DNA from: Croceimicrobium sp965656185 | Lineage (GTDB): Bacteria > Bacteroidota > Bacteroidia > Flavobacteriales > Schleiferiaceae | Length of the DNA stretch: 64,000 bases | Direction of reading: 5' to 3' | NCBI GenBank assembly: GCA_965656185.1 | Contig: CBFHJH010000004.1 | Location: 1 to 64,000 of the forward strand | Shown here: piece after piece, positions 24,881 to 33,816 of the stretch | How positions within the stretch are numbered: the first letter of the stretch is position 1 | Layout of the letters: each line of letters begins with the position of its first letter | The notes under the pieces: model-generated | Databases searched by the model: none | The model's input: the letters and a program-made list of their open reading frames with translations, nothing else | Told to the model about the DNA's origin: nothing | Made by a program: the position numbers and the translations under genes

Positions 24881-27112
24881 ATGACAATGAGAAGAATCCT
24901 TACTCTTTGTGTAGCGCTGATCAGCTCAGCGATTATGTACGGCCAAAGCTACCCTTTGGTTACCATCGAACAGATCAACACGCCGATCGACCTTGCGGCT
25001 TGTAACGACACCTCCACCTACCTAGGTGACACCGTGCGCTTCCGTGCTCACGTAGTAACCGATGGTGGGCTTTCAGAAGTTGCTTCTGGATCGGTACAAG
25101 GTGGAAACCGTCCCTTTATCTACATGATCGACACCGCCAACAATGGTGTGGTTGATTCATTGAGTGGCATCGAGGTGATGGGTGTATACACCGATGGCTC
25201 TGGTAACCTGCAGCCTATCCCTGGCTTTACCGCCCTATTACAAGGTGATAAAGTAGAGGTAACCGGTGTAGTGGAGCAGTACGACGGTAACACTCAGTTC
25301 ACTACCATCGACGTGAACTCGGTAACTCTATTGACCTCTGGAGACCTTTTGCCTTCAGACTTTGTACCTAAGAGCATTAGCGCTGGCGACTTGAACGACA
25401 ATCAGCGTGTGAACAACGTACAAACCGGAGAGTGGTGGCAAAACAGCTTTGTAGAGCTAACCGACGTAACCGTAGTACAGGTAATTCCTTTTAGTGGTAA
25501 CCGCGTAAGCTTCAATGTAGCCGATGCTGCTGGTAATGTGGTAAACGTAAGTGACCGTTTCTTGGCACAACGCACCGGATCACACACCGTGGTTAACCCG
25601 AACTCCCCTTCTACCTCCGGAACCGGTTCTTTCGTAGCACCATCGGTAGGTACTTTCTACTCTAGCCTTAAGGGTATCGTACGTCACTCGGCTAACGGTT
25701 GTACCGGTGGTACTGGCCGTGGATACGAGATCAACCCCTTCGATACTTCACACTATGCGGTAGGTGCAACTGCCCCTAATATCACCAATGTATTGAGCTT
25801 CCCGGTAGTACCTAGCAGCTCAGACTCTGTATTGATCAGCGCCGACATCACCGATGGCGACGGCACTATCGATACTGTACAATTATTCTGGAGCGCCAAC
25901 CCTAGCACTCCAAGTGGTTCTTTCACTGCCGTGAATATGAGCCTTTCTAGCGGTAGTACTTATGAGTACTATGTTCCCGCTCAAGCGGATGGTACTTTAG
26001 TACGCTATTACATCCGTGCGGTAGACAATGATGGTTCTTCTGTTTTGTTCCCTTCTAGTCCTGCTACTCAAGCCGATCCTTATTTTAACCACTACAGTGT
26101 GCGCGACAATGGTCTTCGCATCTTCGATATTCAGTACAGTGGCAACGGAACCGGCGAAAGTGTATTCGAAGGTCAGACCGTAACCGTACGTGGATTCATT
26201 ACTTCGGCTCGTCGCGATTGTGACTTGGAGTATGTTTACATGCAAGACCCTAACGACACCATCTTTGCCGGTATCGCTTTGATTCCTAATCAAGACCTTG
26301 ACAACGTTTACCGCGATCAAGAGATCTCTGTAACCGGTCAAGTACAAGAAACCTTCGGCGTTACCTATCTGAACGTTGACAATTACGTAGGTCTTAACAA
26401 TTCACAAAGCATTGCTCCAGTAGTAATAGATCCTTCCGATCCTAATTTAGACATGGAAATGTACGAGGGTATGTTGATCTCGCTTCAGAACCCTAATGGC
26501 GGTCAAGTATTCGTAAGCGACGAAGACGCTGGATTTGGTGAGTACCGCATTGCGAACGACGCGAGCTTTGGCTCTAGCCAGTCTACTCGTGTTCTTGCTG
26601 GTCGTCAGGATGGAACCCGCGCTACTTCTAGCCTTTATGTTTCATTGATCTCTGACTCTAGCTACGTAACCAACAATGGCGCGCTTCAAGTACCGGCGGT
26701 AATTACCCAAAACGGTATGTCTATGGACGCCATGAACGGAGTGCTTTGGTACAGCTTCGGTAATTATAAATTATTACCGCGTAACAACTTCGACATCGTG
26801 AATTTGAGCACGGCCTTAGATACCACGAACTGTAATATTCCTACTAACGTTGGTATCAACGAAAACTTGGTAGGCGAAGTAGCGATCTATCCTAACCCGG
26901 CCAACTATGTAGTAAACGTAGTTAACACCAATAACGAGCCGGTAGAAGTTGCCCTTTTCGATCTTAATGGCCGTAAGGTTCTTGAGACCGAAAAAGCACA
27001 ATCGGTACAGATCCTAAACGTAAGCAATTTGGTACCTGGAGTTTACATCTTAAAAGCCAGTGACCTTAACGGTGAATTTGTGAAAACTCACAAAGTAGTA
27101 ATCGGACAATAA
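24881..27112 (+). CDS. Secreted protein with OB-fold domains and T9SS sorting domain
   Basis: 743 residues; signal peptide (about 1-21, cut after MYGQ). Two regions look like the OB folds attached to extracellular nucleases such as ExeM/YhcR: about 22-210 (GDTVRFRAHVV, GDKVEVTGVVEQYDGNTQF) and about 420-530 (EGQTVTVRGFITSA, DQEISVTGQVQE). Between them is an Ig-like segment (SADITDGDGTIDTVQLFW). The T9SS type A domain is clear at the end (VAIYPNPANYVVNVV, LFDLNGRKVLETE, KTHKVVIGQ). No nuclease catalytic motif is present; the catalytic domain may be supplied by the EEP enzyme two genes upstream. ATG at 24881; ATG at 24887 is also possible. Confidence 0.75.
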   Translation: MTMRRILTLCVALISSAIMYGQSYPLVTIEQINTPIDLAACNDTSTYLGDTVRFRAHVVTDGGLSEVASGSVQGGNRPFIYMIDTANNGVVDSLSGIEVMGVYTDGSGNLQPIPGFTALLQGDKVEVTGVVEQYDGNTQFTTIDVNSVTLLTSGDLLPSDFVPKSISAGDLNDNQRVNNVQTGEWWQNSFVELTDVTVVQVIPFSGNRVSFNVADAAGNVVNVSDRFLAQRTGSHTVVNPNSPSTSGTGSFVAPSVGTFYSSLKGIVRHSANGCTGGTGRGYEINPFDTSHYAVGATAPNITNVLSFPVVPSSSDSVLISADITDGDGTIDTVQLFWSANPSTPSGSFTAVNMSLSSGSTYEYYVPAQADGTLVRYYIRAVDNDGSSVLFPSSPATQADPYFNHYSVRDNGLRIFDIQYSGNGTGESVFEGQTVTVRGFITSARRDCDLEYVYMQDPNDTIFAGIALIPNQDLDNVYRDQEISVTGQVQETFGVTYLNVDNYVGLNNSQSIAPVVIDPSDPNLDMEMYEGMLISLQNPNGGQVFVSDEDAGFGEYRIANDASFGSSQSTRVLAGRQDGTRATSSLYVSLISDSSYVTNNGALQVPAVITQNGMSMDAMNGVLWYSFGNYKLLPRNNFDIVNLSTALDTTNCNIPTNVGINENLVGEVAIYPNPANYVVNVVNTNNEPVEVALFDLNGRKVLETEKAQSVQILNVSNLVPGVYILKASDLNGEFVKTHKVVIGQ

Positions 27113-27122
27113 TTTTCTTTTG

Positions 27123-27160
27123 GGAAGTCTCTTCGCTGCGGCGGAGAGACTTCCTCTTTT
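27123..27160 (+). terminator. Rho-independent terminator after the secreted operon
   Basis: Arms GGAAGTCTCT (27123-27132) and AGAGACTTCC (27145-27154) pair perfectly over 10 bases around a 12-base GC-rich loop, followed by TCTTTT. It lies only 11 bases before the ATG of the next gene on the same strand. Confidence 0.85.
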
Positions 27161-27170
27161 AGTATAAGCC

Positions 27171-28628
27171 ATGCAACGATATCTATCCTTCATCCTTGTC
27201 AGCTCCCTCATTATAGGTTTGAGCAGTCAGTGCCGTAAAGGGGATATAGACCGGAACGGTTTGCCCGATACCTTCATAGCCTATGAAGCAATCAATCTTA
27301 CCGGTCAGAATCGTTTAAACTCTTCGGTTCGTCTTTCCTGGTACGGCACCGATGGCGATGGTTTTGTAGCAGGCTACGAGCTTTCGCTCGACAATCAGAA
27401 TTGGGAATATACCGAGCAGCAAGACTCCGTATTTCTATTTGACATTCCACCGGGACAGGATTCGGCAGATATCAGCTTTTTCGTGCGCGCCATCGATAAT
27501 GATGGGAATATCGACCCCAGTCCGGCTTTCTTGCAAATACCTTTAATAAACACCCCTCCTGAGGCTACTTTCTTAGATGATCGCGGTCCCTCGGATACGG
27601 CATTTATTGCCGCAAGCTTTTTCTGGAATGCCTCCGACCCGGATGGCAATAACACCTTAAATTCGGTAGAGATCAAGATCAACGACGGCGATTGGACCGA
27701 GATCGATCGCAGTCAGAACCTGATCACCTTCCTACCCGACACTTCCGCGCAAAGCGGCCAAGCCAACAGTGCCATTTATTACGGTAATTCTACTGCCGCG
27801 GCAAGCTTAAGCATTAATGGCATGCGTATTAATGACACCAACCGACTTTACATTCGCTCCACCGATATTGCGGAGGCAGTGAGTGAAGTAGATACTTCGG
27901 AAGTCTTTTTCTTCCGCGCCAAGCAAAGTGGCGTTAAAACCCTTTGGATCTCTGGTCACAATGCCAGTACTACCGCCGAATACCGCGGCTACTTGCAGGC
28001 CAACAACCTCAATTATGACTTTCTCAATTTTGGCTACCAACAAGGGGCCAATTTGCCAAAATATTTCGACCCTACCGTACGCCTGATCTTCGATCAATAC
28101 GATAAGGCCTTTCTAAACTTGCCGGCTACCAATTTCCGCAATAGCGTAACCGGCGAAGAAAAGCCGCTGATCGATTACTTCGCTCCCATTGTGCAGCGCT
28201 TCACCGATAATGGCGGCAAATACTTCTTAACGACTCAACTAACCAGCACTCAAGATCTGAGCGAATCTCGTTCGGTTTACCCGATCGATGATATCGTAGT
28301 TTCTACCGTGCCCGGTTCTCAAGTGCGTATCGTGCCCGATTCGGCCCTAGTGCCCTTGGTAGACACGGCTCGCTTCCCTTCCTTACAACCTACCAATGTA
28401 GAGTTTGGGGTAGTACCCATGACCAGCTCGGCCGATGCGCAAGACTTTTACCGCGCTAAGCTTACCAAGATCCGCGGTTGGAACGGTAGCTCCGATATCG
28501 TGGCTGCGGCCCGCCGTCGCAATAGCAAGATCTCTCAAGTATTCTTTTGTATGGAACTGCACCGTTTTGACGGCAATGCAGGTGAGGTGGAACAACTAAT
28601 TGGAGAAATTTTTAACAATGAATTCTAG
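27171..28628 (+). CDS. Predicted lipoprotein with Ig/Fn3-like domains, unknown function
   Basis: 485 residues. The signal ends in SSQC, a lipobox, with Cys21 as the likely lipidated residue. Two Fn3/Ig-like segments follow (about 35-125 with SWYGTDGDGFVAGYELS, and 130-245 with FWNASDPDGNNTLNSVEI). The C-terminal half (about 250-480) alternates strands and helices (KTLWISGHN, YRGYLQANNLNYDFLNF, TDNGGKYFLTT) and may be a Rossmann- or GATase-like fold, which is a guess. It is the first gene of a run with a TonB-dependent receptor and a PorV-like barrel, overlapping the receptor start by 11 bases. Confidence 0.65.
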   Translation: MQRYLSFILVSSLIIGLSSQCRKGDIDRNGLPDTFIAYEAINLTGQNRLNSSVRLSWYGTDGDGFVAGYELSLDNQNWEYTEQQDSVFLFDIPPGQDSADISFFVRAIDNDGNIDPSPAFLQIPLINTPPEATFLDDRGPSDTAFIAASFFWNASDPDGNNTLNSVEIKINDGDWTEIDRSQNLITFLPDTSAQSGQANSAIYYGNSTAAASLSINGMRINDTNRLYIRSTDIAEAVSEVDTSEVFFFRAKQSGVKTLWISGHNASTTAEYRGYLQANNLNYDFLNFGYQQGANLPKYFDPTVRLIFDQYDKAFLNLPATNFRNSVTGEEKPLIDYFAPIVQRFTDNGGKYFLTTQLTSTQDLSESRSVYPIDDIVVSTVPGSQVRIVPDSALVPLVDTARFPSLQPTNVEFGVVPMTSSADAQDFYRAKLTKIRGWNGSSDIVAAARRRNSKISQVFFCMELHRFDGNAGEVEQLIGEIFNNEF

Positions 28629-31455
28629 ACTGCTATACAGCCTGATGGCTCTATTGCTCTCCCTCGGCCTATTGGCGCAAGAGGAAAAGCAAACTGCCTC
28701 ACTTAGCGGAAGCATTGTAGACCAAAGCGGCGAACCATTGATCGGCGCCAATATCGTGCTGGTGGGAACCTATAAGGGCGCTTCGGCCGATTTCAACGGC
28801 AATTATGTGATTAATGATATCAAGCCCAAGGATTACACCATAAAGGTGCAATTCATCGGTTTTGAAACCAAGATCTACACCGGGATCAGCTTTGAGCCTG
28901 GCGAGAGTAAAACCTTAAATGTTGAGCTACGCGAACAATCCGAATCTTTGAATGAGGTAACCGTAGTTGGTCAAAAGGGCCAGATAAACCTAGAGTCGGC
29001 CGCCAGTGAGATCACCATTGCCCAAGAGCAGATCTCACAAATGAACGTACGCGATGTCCAAGAGGTATTGGAGATGCAAGCCGGGGTGGTGAAAACCCAA
29101 GATGGTTTGCAAATTCGCGGTGCTAGGGTTTACGAAACCGAATATATCGTAGACGGCATCTCGGCCCAGGATCCCTTGGCGGGAACCGGTTTCGGGGTAG
29201 ATGTAAGCTCTTCTTCGGTAGCGAGTATCGATCTAGTAACGGGCGGTGTGGGCGCCGAGTTTGGCGGCGGTAGCTCCGGTGTGGTTAACACGAAGATCCG
29301 TGAAGGCGGCGAAAAATTTGAGATCAGCGGAAGTTACCAAAGAGACAACTTAGGAAACAGCGATATTGCCACCAGCTTTAATACCGACCGCATCGAGATC
29401 AATATGGGTACTCCTATTCCGGGAACCCAGAAAAAGATGACCCTCTTTGTGAGTGGCAGTGCCTATTTCACTGATGAGTATTTTGGCACTACTGCCGATC
29501 AGCTGCAAAGCTCTCTCTTTAGCAATAATCCCGAGTTTTGGGCACCACGCTACACCAACTCCTACACCAATACGGTGAAATTGGCCTACAAGATCGCATC
29601 GGGAACTAAACTTACCTTAACCAATCAGCATTCCTTAAACATCAATCAGAATACTCGAACCCTCCAGATCGTAGGCTTCGACGCGATCTTAACCCCGGGC
29701 TTCCAATATTCGCGCAGCAATAATCTGGATAATGCCACCACTTACACCCATCATTCCAATTTAACGGCGCTCAACCTCAATCACCTGATCAATAAACGCT
29801 GGGGATTGAACTTCTCCTTCGGCCGACTTTTCACCAATCTGCGCGCCGATGCGAATGGTCGTCCCTTCCGCACCGAGACGGTAGACCAGATATTGGATGA
29901 AGAACATATCGTTTCGTATCCGCTCGACATTTTTAACCCCAACGATCCCCGCGGTATTTACTACGTTTCGGTGGGTAATGGCTTGGTGAATAATGGCGGG
30001 ATCAGCTCTATTTGGCACGATCACTACGCCGAAGAGTACACCTTTAACGCCAAAGCTACTTGGATCCCCAATCAGACCAATGAAATAAGCTTCGGTATTC
30101 AAAACACCTTTACCGAATACCAGTGGGTGGATGTTACTCGTCCTTGGGTTGGCGCCCCCATTCGTATTAATGACAGCACCTCTACCCAGTCGGTTAGCAT
30201 TGGCTCTAGCAATGATATCTGGCGCGTTAATCCAGTGGAGAGTGGGCTTTTTGTGCAAGATAAGATCTCCTATAAAGGGATTATTGCGACCTTAGGACTA
30301 CGGATGAATTTCTGGGCTCCGGGGCGTTTTGCCGATGACGCGGTAAACGATCCCAGTGCACCGGTGATCGACCAGGTACGCAGCGACTACCTCGACAAGA
30401 CCACCGAGATCTTTGGCTTACGCTGGAAAGCGCGTTTATTGCCTAAGATCAACGTTAGCTTCCCGGTTACCGAGAACAATGTACTGTATTTCAACTACGG
30501 CCACAGCATGCGTTTACCGCACCCACGCTTCGTATACGCCGGTTTAGACCCTACTTATCAAGACCGCTCCTTCTTGGCCTCCTTGGGTAATCCCGATCTC
30601 GATCCTGAAGTGAATGTGAGTTATGAGATCGGTTTAAAGTCTAAGTTGAGCAAGGACCTCGGACTGAGTTTTACGGCCTACAATAACAACCGTTTCGATT
30701 ACATCGTTTCGCGTAGGGTTATCGTAGAAGATCAAACCGGTAGACCTACCACCAAGAATTTCTACATCAACCAGGATTACGCCAATATTTACGGAGTAGA
30801 ACTGGGGGTAAATTACCGCATTGGTAAATACCTCAATGCCTTTGCCAATGTTGGCTATCAAGTAGCCCGTGGTAAGTCTAACTCAGCGCGCGAATCTTCT
30901 TTACAAATCGAGCAGAACGGAGAGGTGGCATTAAGCAGAGAGCAGTTCTTAGCCTTTGACCGCCCTTGGAATATCAATACCGGAATTATCTTTTCACCAG
31001 ATAGCACCTTACCCATATTTGGTATGAACTGGACCGGTTTTAGTGCTTATCTATCTTATCAATTTACCTCGGGCTTCCGCTACACTCCGCAGCAACAAAC
31101 TCAAGTGAACGAATTAGGTAGGCCGATCTACGAACCCATCATCGATCAGTTCCTACAAGCCCAAGCAGCGCCTTGGCATAACTTTGATCTAAAGCTTCGT
31201 TACAATCTACCGCTTGGCTTAAAGGCCGGCCGTGGTGTTTCCCTTAGTGTGGAAATACGAAACCTGACCGATGCTCGTAATTCGCAAATTATCAATCCGG
31301 TTACCGGAAGAGCCTACGAGTATGGCGATGATGTTCCTTTGGAATGGCGCGACCCGCGTTATAATGGTCCGCAGGAAAGCGGTTTAGACCCGCGTAATCC
31401 GGCGCGATACTTGGCCCCTACTCAAATTTTATATGGTATTGAATTCCGCTTTTAG
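28618..31455 (+). CDS. SusC-like TonB-dependent receptor with carboxypeptidase-regulatory domain
   Basis: 945 residues from the ATG at 28618. A signal peptide (cut after GLLAQ) is followed by a CarboxypepD_reg-like domain (about 28-105; GSIVDQSGEPLIGANIVLVG, DFNGNYVI), a plug (about 120-235; LQIRGARVYETEYIVDGI, GGVGAEFGGGSSGVVN) and a 22-strand barrel ending in YGIEFRF. It takes up large substrates using TonB energy. The usual SusD partner is absent; instead lipoproteins and a PorV-like barrel surround it. The start overlaps the upstream lipoprotein gene by 11 bases. Ligand unknown. Confidence 0.9.
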   Translation: MNSRLLYSLMALLLSLGLLAQEEKQTASLSGSIVDQSGEPLIGANIVLVGTYKGASADFNGNYVINDIKPKDYTIKVQFIGFETKIYTGISFEPGESKTLNVELREQSESLNEVTVVGQKGQINLESAASEITIAQEQISQMNVRDVQEVLEMQAGVVKTQDGLQIRGARVYETEYIVDGISAQDPLAGTGFGVDVSSSSVASIDLVTGGVGAEFGGGSSGVVNTKIREGGEKFEISGSYQRDNLGNSDIATSFNTDRIEINMGTPIPGTQKKMTLFVSGSAYFTDEYFGTTADQLQSSLFSNNPEFWAPRYTNSYTNTVKLAYKIASGTKLTLTNQHSLNINQNTRTLQIVGFDAILTPGFQYSRSNNLDNATTYTHHSNLTALNLNHLINKRWGLNFSFGRLFTNLRADANGRPFRTETVDQILDEEHIVSYPLDIFNPNDPRGIYYVSVGNGLVNNGGISSIWHDHYAEEYTFNAKATWIPNQTNEISFGIQNTFTEYQWVDVTRPWVGAPIRINDSTSTQSVSIGSSNDIWRVNPVESGLFVQDKISYKGIIATLGLRMNFWAPGRFADDAVNDPSAPVIDQVRSDYLDKTTEIFGLRWKARLLPKINVSFPVTENNVLYFNYGHSMRLPHPRFVYAGLDPTYQDRSFLASLGNPDLDPEVNVSYEIGLKSKLSKDLGLSFTAYNNNRFDYIVSRRVIVEDQTGRPTTKNFYINQDYANIYGVELGVNYRIGKYLNAFANVGYQVARGKSNSARESSLQIEQNGEVALSREQFLAFDRPWNINTGIIFSPDSTLPIFGMNWTGFSAYLSYQFTSGFRYTPQQQTQVNELGRPIYEPIIDQFLQAQAAPWHNFDLKLRYNLPLGLKAGRGVSLSVEIRNLTDARNSQIINPVTGRAYEYGDDVPLEWRDPRYNGPQESGLDPRNPARYLAPTQILYGIEFRF

Positions 31456-31457
31456 TG

Positions 31458-32474
31458 ATGATGAATAAAAAGCTATATATCGCCCTAATTGCTTGCTTGC
31501 TGCTCACCGATCTGGCAGCACAGATCTTGCCCAATTATGGAGGTGAAAGGGCTGGTCTCTCAGCCTTGAGCTTTCTTAAAAACGACATGAGTCCACGCTC
31601 ACTGGGCCTTGGTGGAACTAGCTTAGCGCTGGAAGGAGACGCCTATAGCGTGTATAATAATCCGGCGGCCTTGACCGACCTCAAAGACAATTCCTACGCG
31701 ATGAGTCACCTATTCTTAGGTGGTGGCGTTAATCAGTCTTTCCTGGCCACCAATTTTGCTTTGAAGGACCAGGTAAGCACCTTGAGCTTTTCGATCAATG
31801 CCCTTAATAGTGGCGACATGGAAGAACGTACTGAGTTCCAACCCATGGGTACTGGCCGCTTGGTTAATGTGGCCAATATCGCGGTGGGCTTAACTTATGC
31901 CCGTCAGCTCTCTAAATTATTTAGTTCGGCGGTAACCGTAAAATACATTTACGAAGGCATCGCGGGCTTTCATAACAGCAATGCTACGGTAGATGTGGCC
32001 TTCCTCTACAAGACCGACTTCAAGGATCTAAAATTTGCGGCCATGGTGCAGAACTTTGGCGGTAACTCTTCCTTGGGAAGTAATGAGGATATCCCTACTA
32101 CCTTTAACCGCAACACCGGTATTGGACTGGAAGCCAATTCGGTTCCAACCATATTTAAGCTTGGCATAAGCATGGTTCCTTATAAAAACGGCGATCATAG
32201 TTTGTTAACGGCGGTTCAATTGAACCATCCGAACGACAATGCCGAAAACTATTCGGCCGGCTTAGAGTACCGTTTCCGCGACATTTTTTACACCCGCGCG
32301 GGCTATCGCTTAAGCGTTCGCCACCGTCATATTCCCACCTTTGGTGTTGGCGTAAAAATGCGCTTGGGGAACCACCCACTTTACTTAGACTATGCCGCAA
32401 ATCCAACCAATTTCATTGGGCTGCAACACAGCCTTGGACTGCGTTTTAACCTCAATAATGTAAGCGAGCGATGA
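31458..32474 (+). CDS. PorV/PorQ family outer-membrane protein
   Basis: About 338 residues; signal peptide cut after DLAAQ. It matches the UPF0164/PorV-PorQ family: ILPNYGGERAGLSALSF, DMSPRSLGLGGTSLA, YSVYNNPAAL, then a 14-strand-type barrel. PorV carries T9SS cargo from the translocon to the attachment complex, and genomes often hold several paralogues next to cargo genes. Whether this one is the true PorV or a specialised paralogue cannot be told here. Its position between a TonB receptor and a lipoprotein suggests a dedicated role. GTG/ATG/ATG choices at the start differ by one or two codons. Confidence 0.85.
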   Translation: MMNKKLYIALIACLLLTDLAAQILPNYGGERAGLSALSFLKNDMSPRSLGLGGTSLALEGDAYSVYNNPAALTDLKDNSYAMSHLFLGGGVNQSFLATNFALKDQVSTLSFSINALNSGDMEERTEFQPMGTGRLVNVANIAVGLTYARQLSKLFSSAVTVKYIYEGIAGFHNSNATVDVAFLYKTDFKDLKFAAMVQNFGGNSSLGSNEDIPTTFNRNTGIGLEANSVPTIFKLGISMVPYKNGDHSLLTAVQLNHPNDNAENYSAGLEYRFRDIFYTRAGYRLSVRHRHIPTFGVGVKMRLGNHPLYLDYAANPTNFIGLQHSLGLRFNLNNVSER

Positions 32475-33727
32475 GAAAGTTTAGCTTTTTATTCGGATTG
32501 ATCGGCCTTTTGGCCTTAAGCGCTTGCGAAGACTATCTTGGCAATAAAACCGACCTGGATTTCATTGATATTCCGCCGGATAACTCCATCCGAGAGATCG
32601 CCTATGTTCCCATTTTACCCATCATCGACGACTTTGCCAAACCGGTAGACGTTTGCGCTGGCTTTGATGAACTGATCTACGTGGTGGATGAAGTGAATGA
32701 GGAAGTGGTCGCGATGGATGAATCGGGTCGTATCCTCGGCCGCAAGTCCGTTCCCGGAGCGCGCTCGGTAGCGCAAGACCGTCGCTTCGACCTCTTGGTG
32801 GTAGGTACCCTAGACAGTCTTTACAATGGCAGTAATGGCGATACCCTGCTCACCTTTTCTTGCATCTATCGTCTGCGTATGGCTACCGCCAGCGGATACG
32901 ATATCAGCAATGCCCAGGTTGTCAATAAGATCGTCCATCCTTTTTACTACACTCAGAGTAATCCGATTCGTCGTACCAACGACTTTGTGCGCTTTAATAA
33001 AATTGGGGTGATCGGTAACAACCAAGATCCCAATCGTAATAATCAGTTTTACGCAACGCGCCAGTATATGCGTAATCCCGATCCCGATCCAAGTAATCCA
33101 GAAATTAGCTCTGGCCCACTTGGTCCCAACGATGCGGTACTTTATTTCGATAATAAAGATCAGTTGATCTCACCCGTCTCGGTACAAACCTCTTCCGGTT
33201 TTTTCAATGACTTTTTTGAGCAACCGGTCGGCATTAGCACCCTTACTCAGCCACCCCAATTTTCGGCCACTACTAGCAGTGATTTCCTTTACACTTCTTT
33301 GGAGTCCGATAATGCCCTGAAGGTTCAGTATATCCAGTTTGTAGAAGGTGAATTTGGTGCCGAATACCAACCGCGTATCCTCGCTTCCGGCGATACCTCT
33401 CAAGCAGATGGCTTTATTAATTCGCCCAATAAGTTTCGGGCACCCCAAGATATTACCTTGGCCGGTGACGGAAGCCAATTCCTTTTTGTGGTAGATAGTG
33501 AAACCGATAGCCTATACCAATTTTCCTTCACCGGATTTGAAGGAGTTCGCCCGCCGGCAGCCGCCGGAATCGACCGTTATGTAAAAGCATCTTTTGGAGG
33601 AACCGGCAGTGGTTTAATGCAATTTAGAGACCCAATGGCGGTGGCTTACTTCAATCAGATCGTATACGTTGCAGACGCCGCAAACGGCCGAGTTATGCGA
33701 TATAAGCTTACGCTTGATTTCGATTAA
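32471..33727 (+). CDS. Predicted lipoprotein with beta-propeller (NHL-like) repeats
   Basis: 418 residues; the signal ends in LLALSAC (Cys19 lipobox). The body shows repeated strand blocks of a beta-propeller: PVDVCAGFDELIYVVDEVNEEVVAMDE-like, APQDITLAGDGSQFLFVVDSETDSLYQF-like, and FRDPMAVAYFNQIVYVADAANGRVMRYK-like, the last two being clear NHL-type units. Such propellers bind proteins or sugars. The start overlaps the PorV-like stop by ATGA. It closes the four-gene set begun by the lipoprotein at 27171. Function unknown; a surface-exposed partner of the receptor is inference. Confidence 0.75.
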   Translation: MRKFSFLFGLIGLLALSACEDYLGNKTDLDFIDIPPDNSIREIAYVPILPIIDDFAKPVDVCAGFDELIYVVDEVNEEVVAMDESGRILGRKSVPGARSVAQDRRFDLLVVGTLDSLYNGSNGDTLLTFSCIYRLRMATASGYDISNAQVVNKIVHPFYYTQSNPIRRTNDFVRFNKIGVIGNNQDPNRNNQFYATRQYMRNPDPDPSNPEISSGPLGPNDAVLYFDNKDQLISPVSVQTSSGFFNDFFEQPVGISTLTQPPQFSATTSSDFLYTSLESDNALKVQYIQFVEGEFGAEYQPRILASGDTSQADGFINSPNKFRAPQDITLAGDGSQFLFVVDSETDSLYQFSFTGFEGVRPPAAAGIDRYVKASFGGTGSGLMQFRDPMAVAYFNQIVYVADAANGRVMRYKLTLDFD

Positions 33728-33800
33728 TCGCTAAGTTTCACCTTTACTCAGTGAAAGAGGCTTTAAACTCAAGTTATTTTTCAGATCATTTGGAAAAAGC

Positions 33801-33808
33801 TACTTTTG
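33801..33808 (+). promoter_or_regulatory. -7 element upstream of the CHU_C-only gene
   Basis: TACTTTTG fits TAnnTTTG, nine bases before the ATG at 33817. No TTG at the expected distance was seen. It argues against the upstream GTG at 33751 as the start. Confidence 0.5.
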
Positions 33809-33816
33809 GAAGAAGC

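Noticed and set aside
29761..30258. 165-codon open frame antisense to the TonB-dependent receptor
   Set aside because: Opposite a well-conserved barrel region; no signal, domain or promoter. Long antisense frames are expected at this base composition.
33751..33816. Longer N-terminus for the CHU_C protein from GTG at 33751
   Set aside because: The stretch contains the TACTTTTG element and would bury the signal peptide behind 22 residues.
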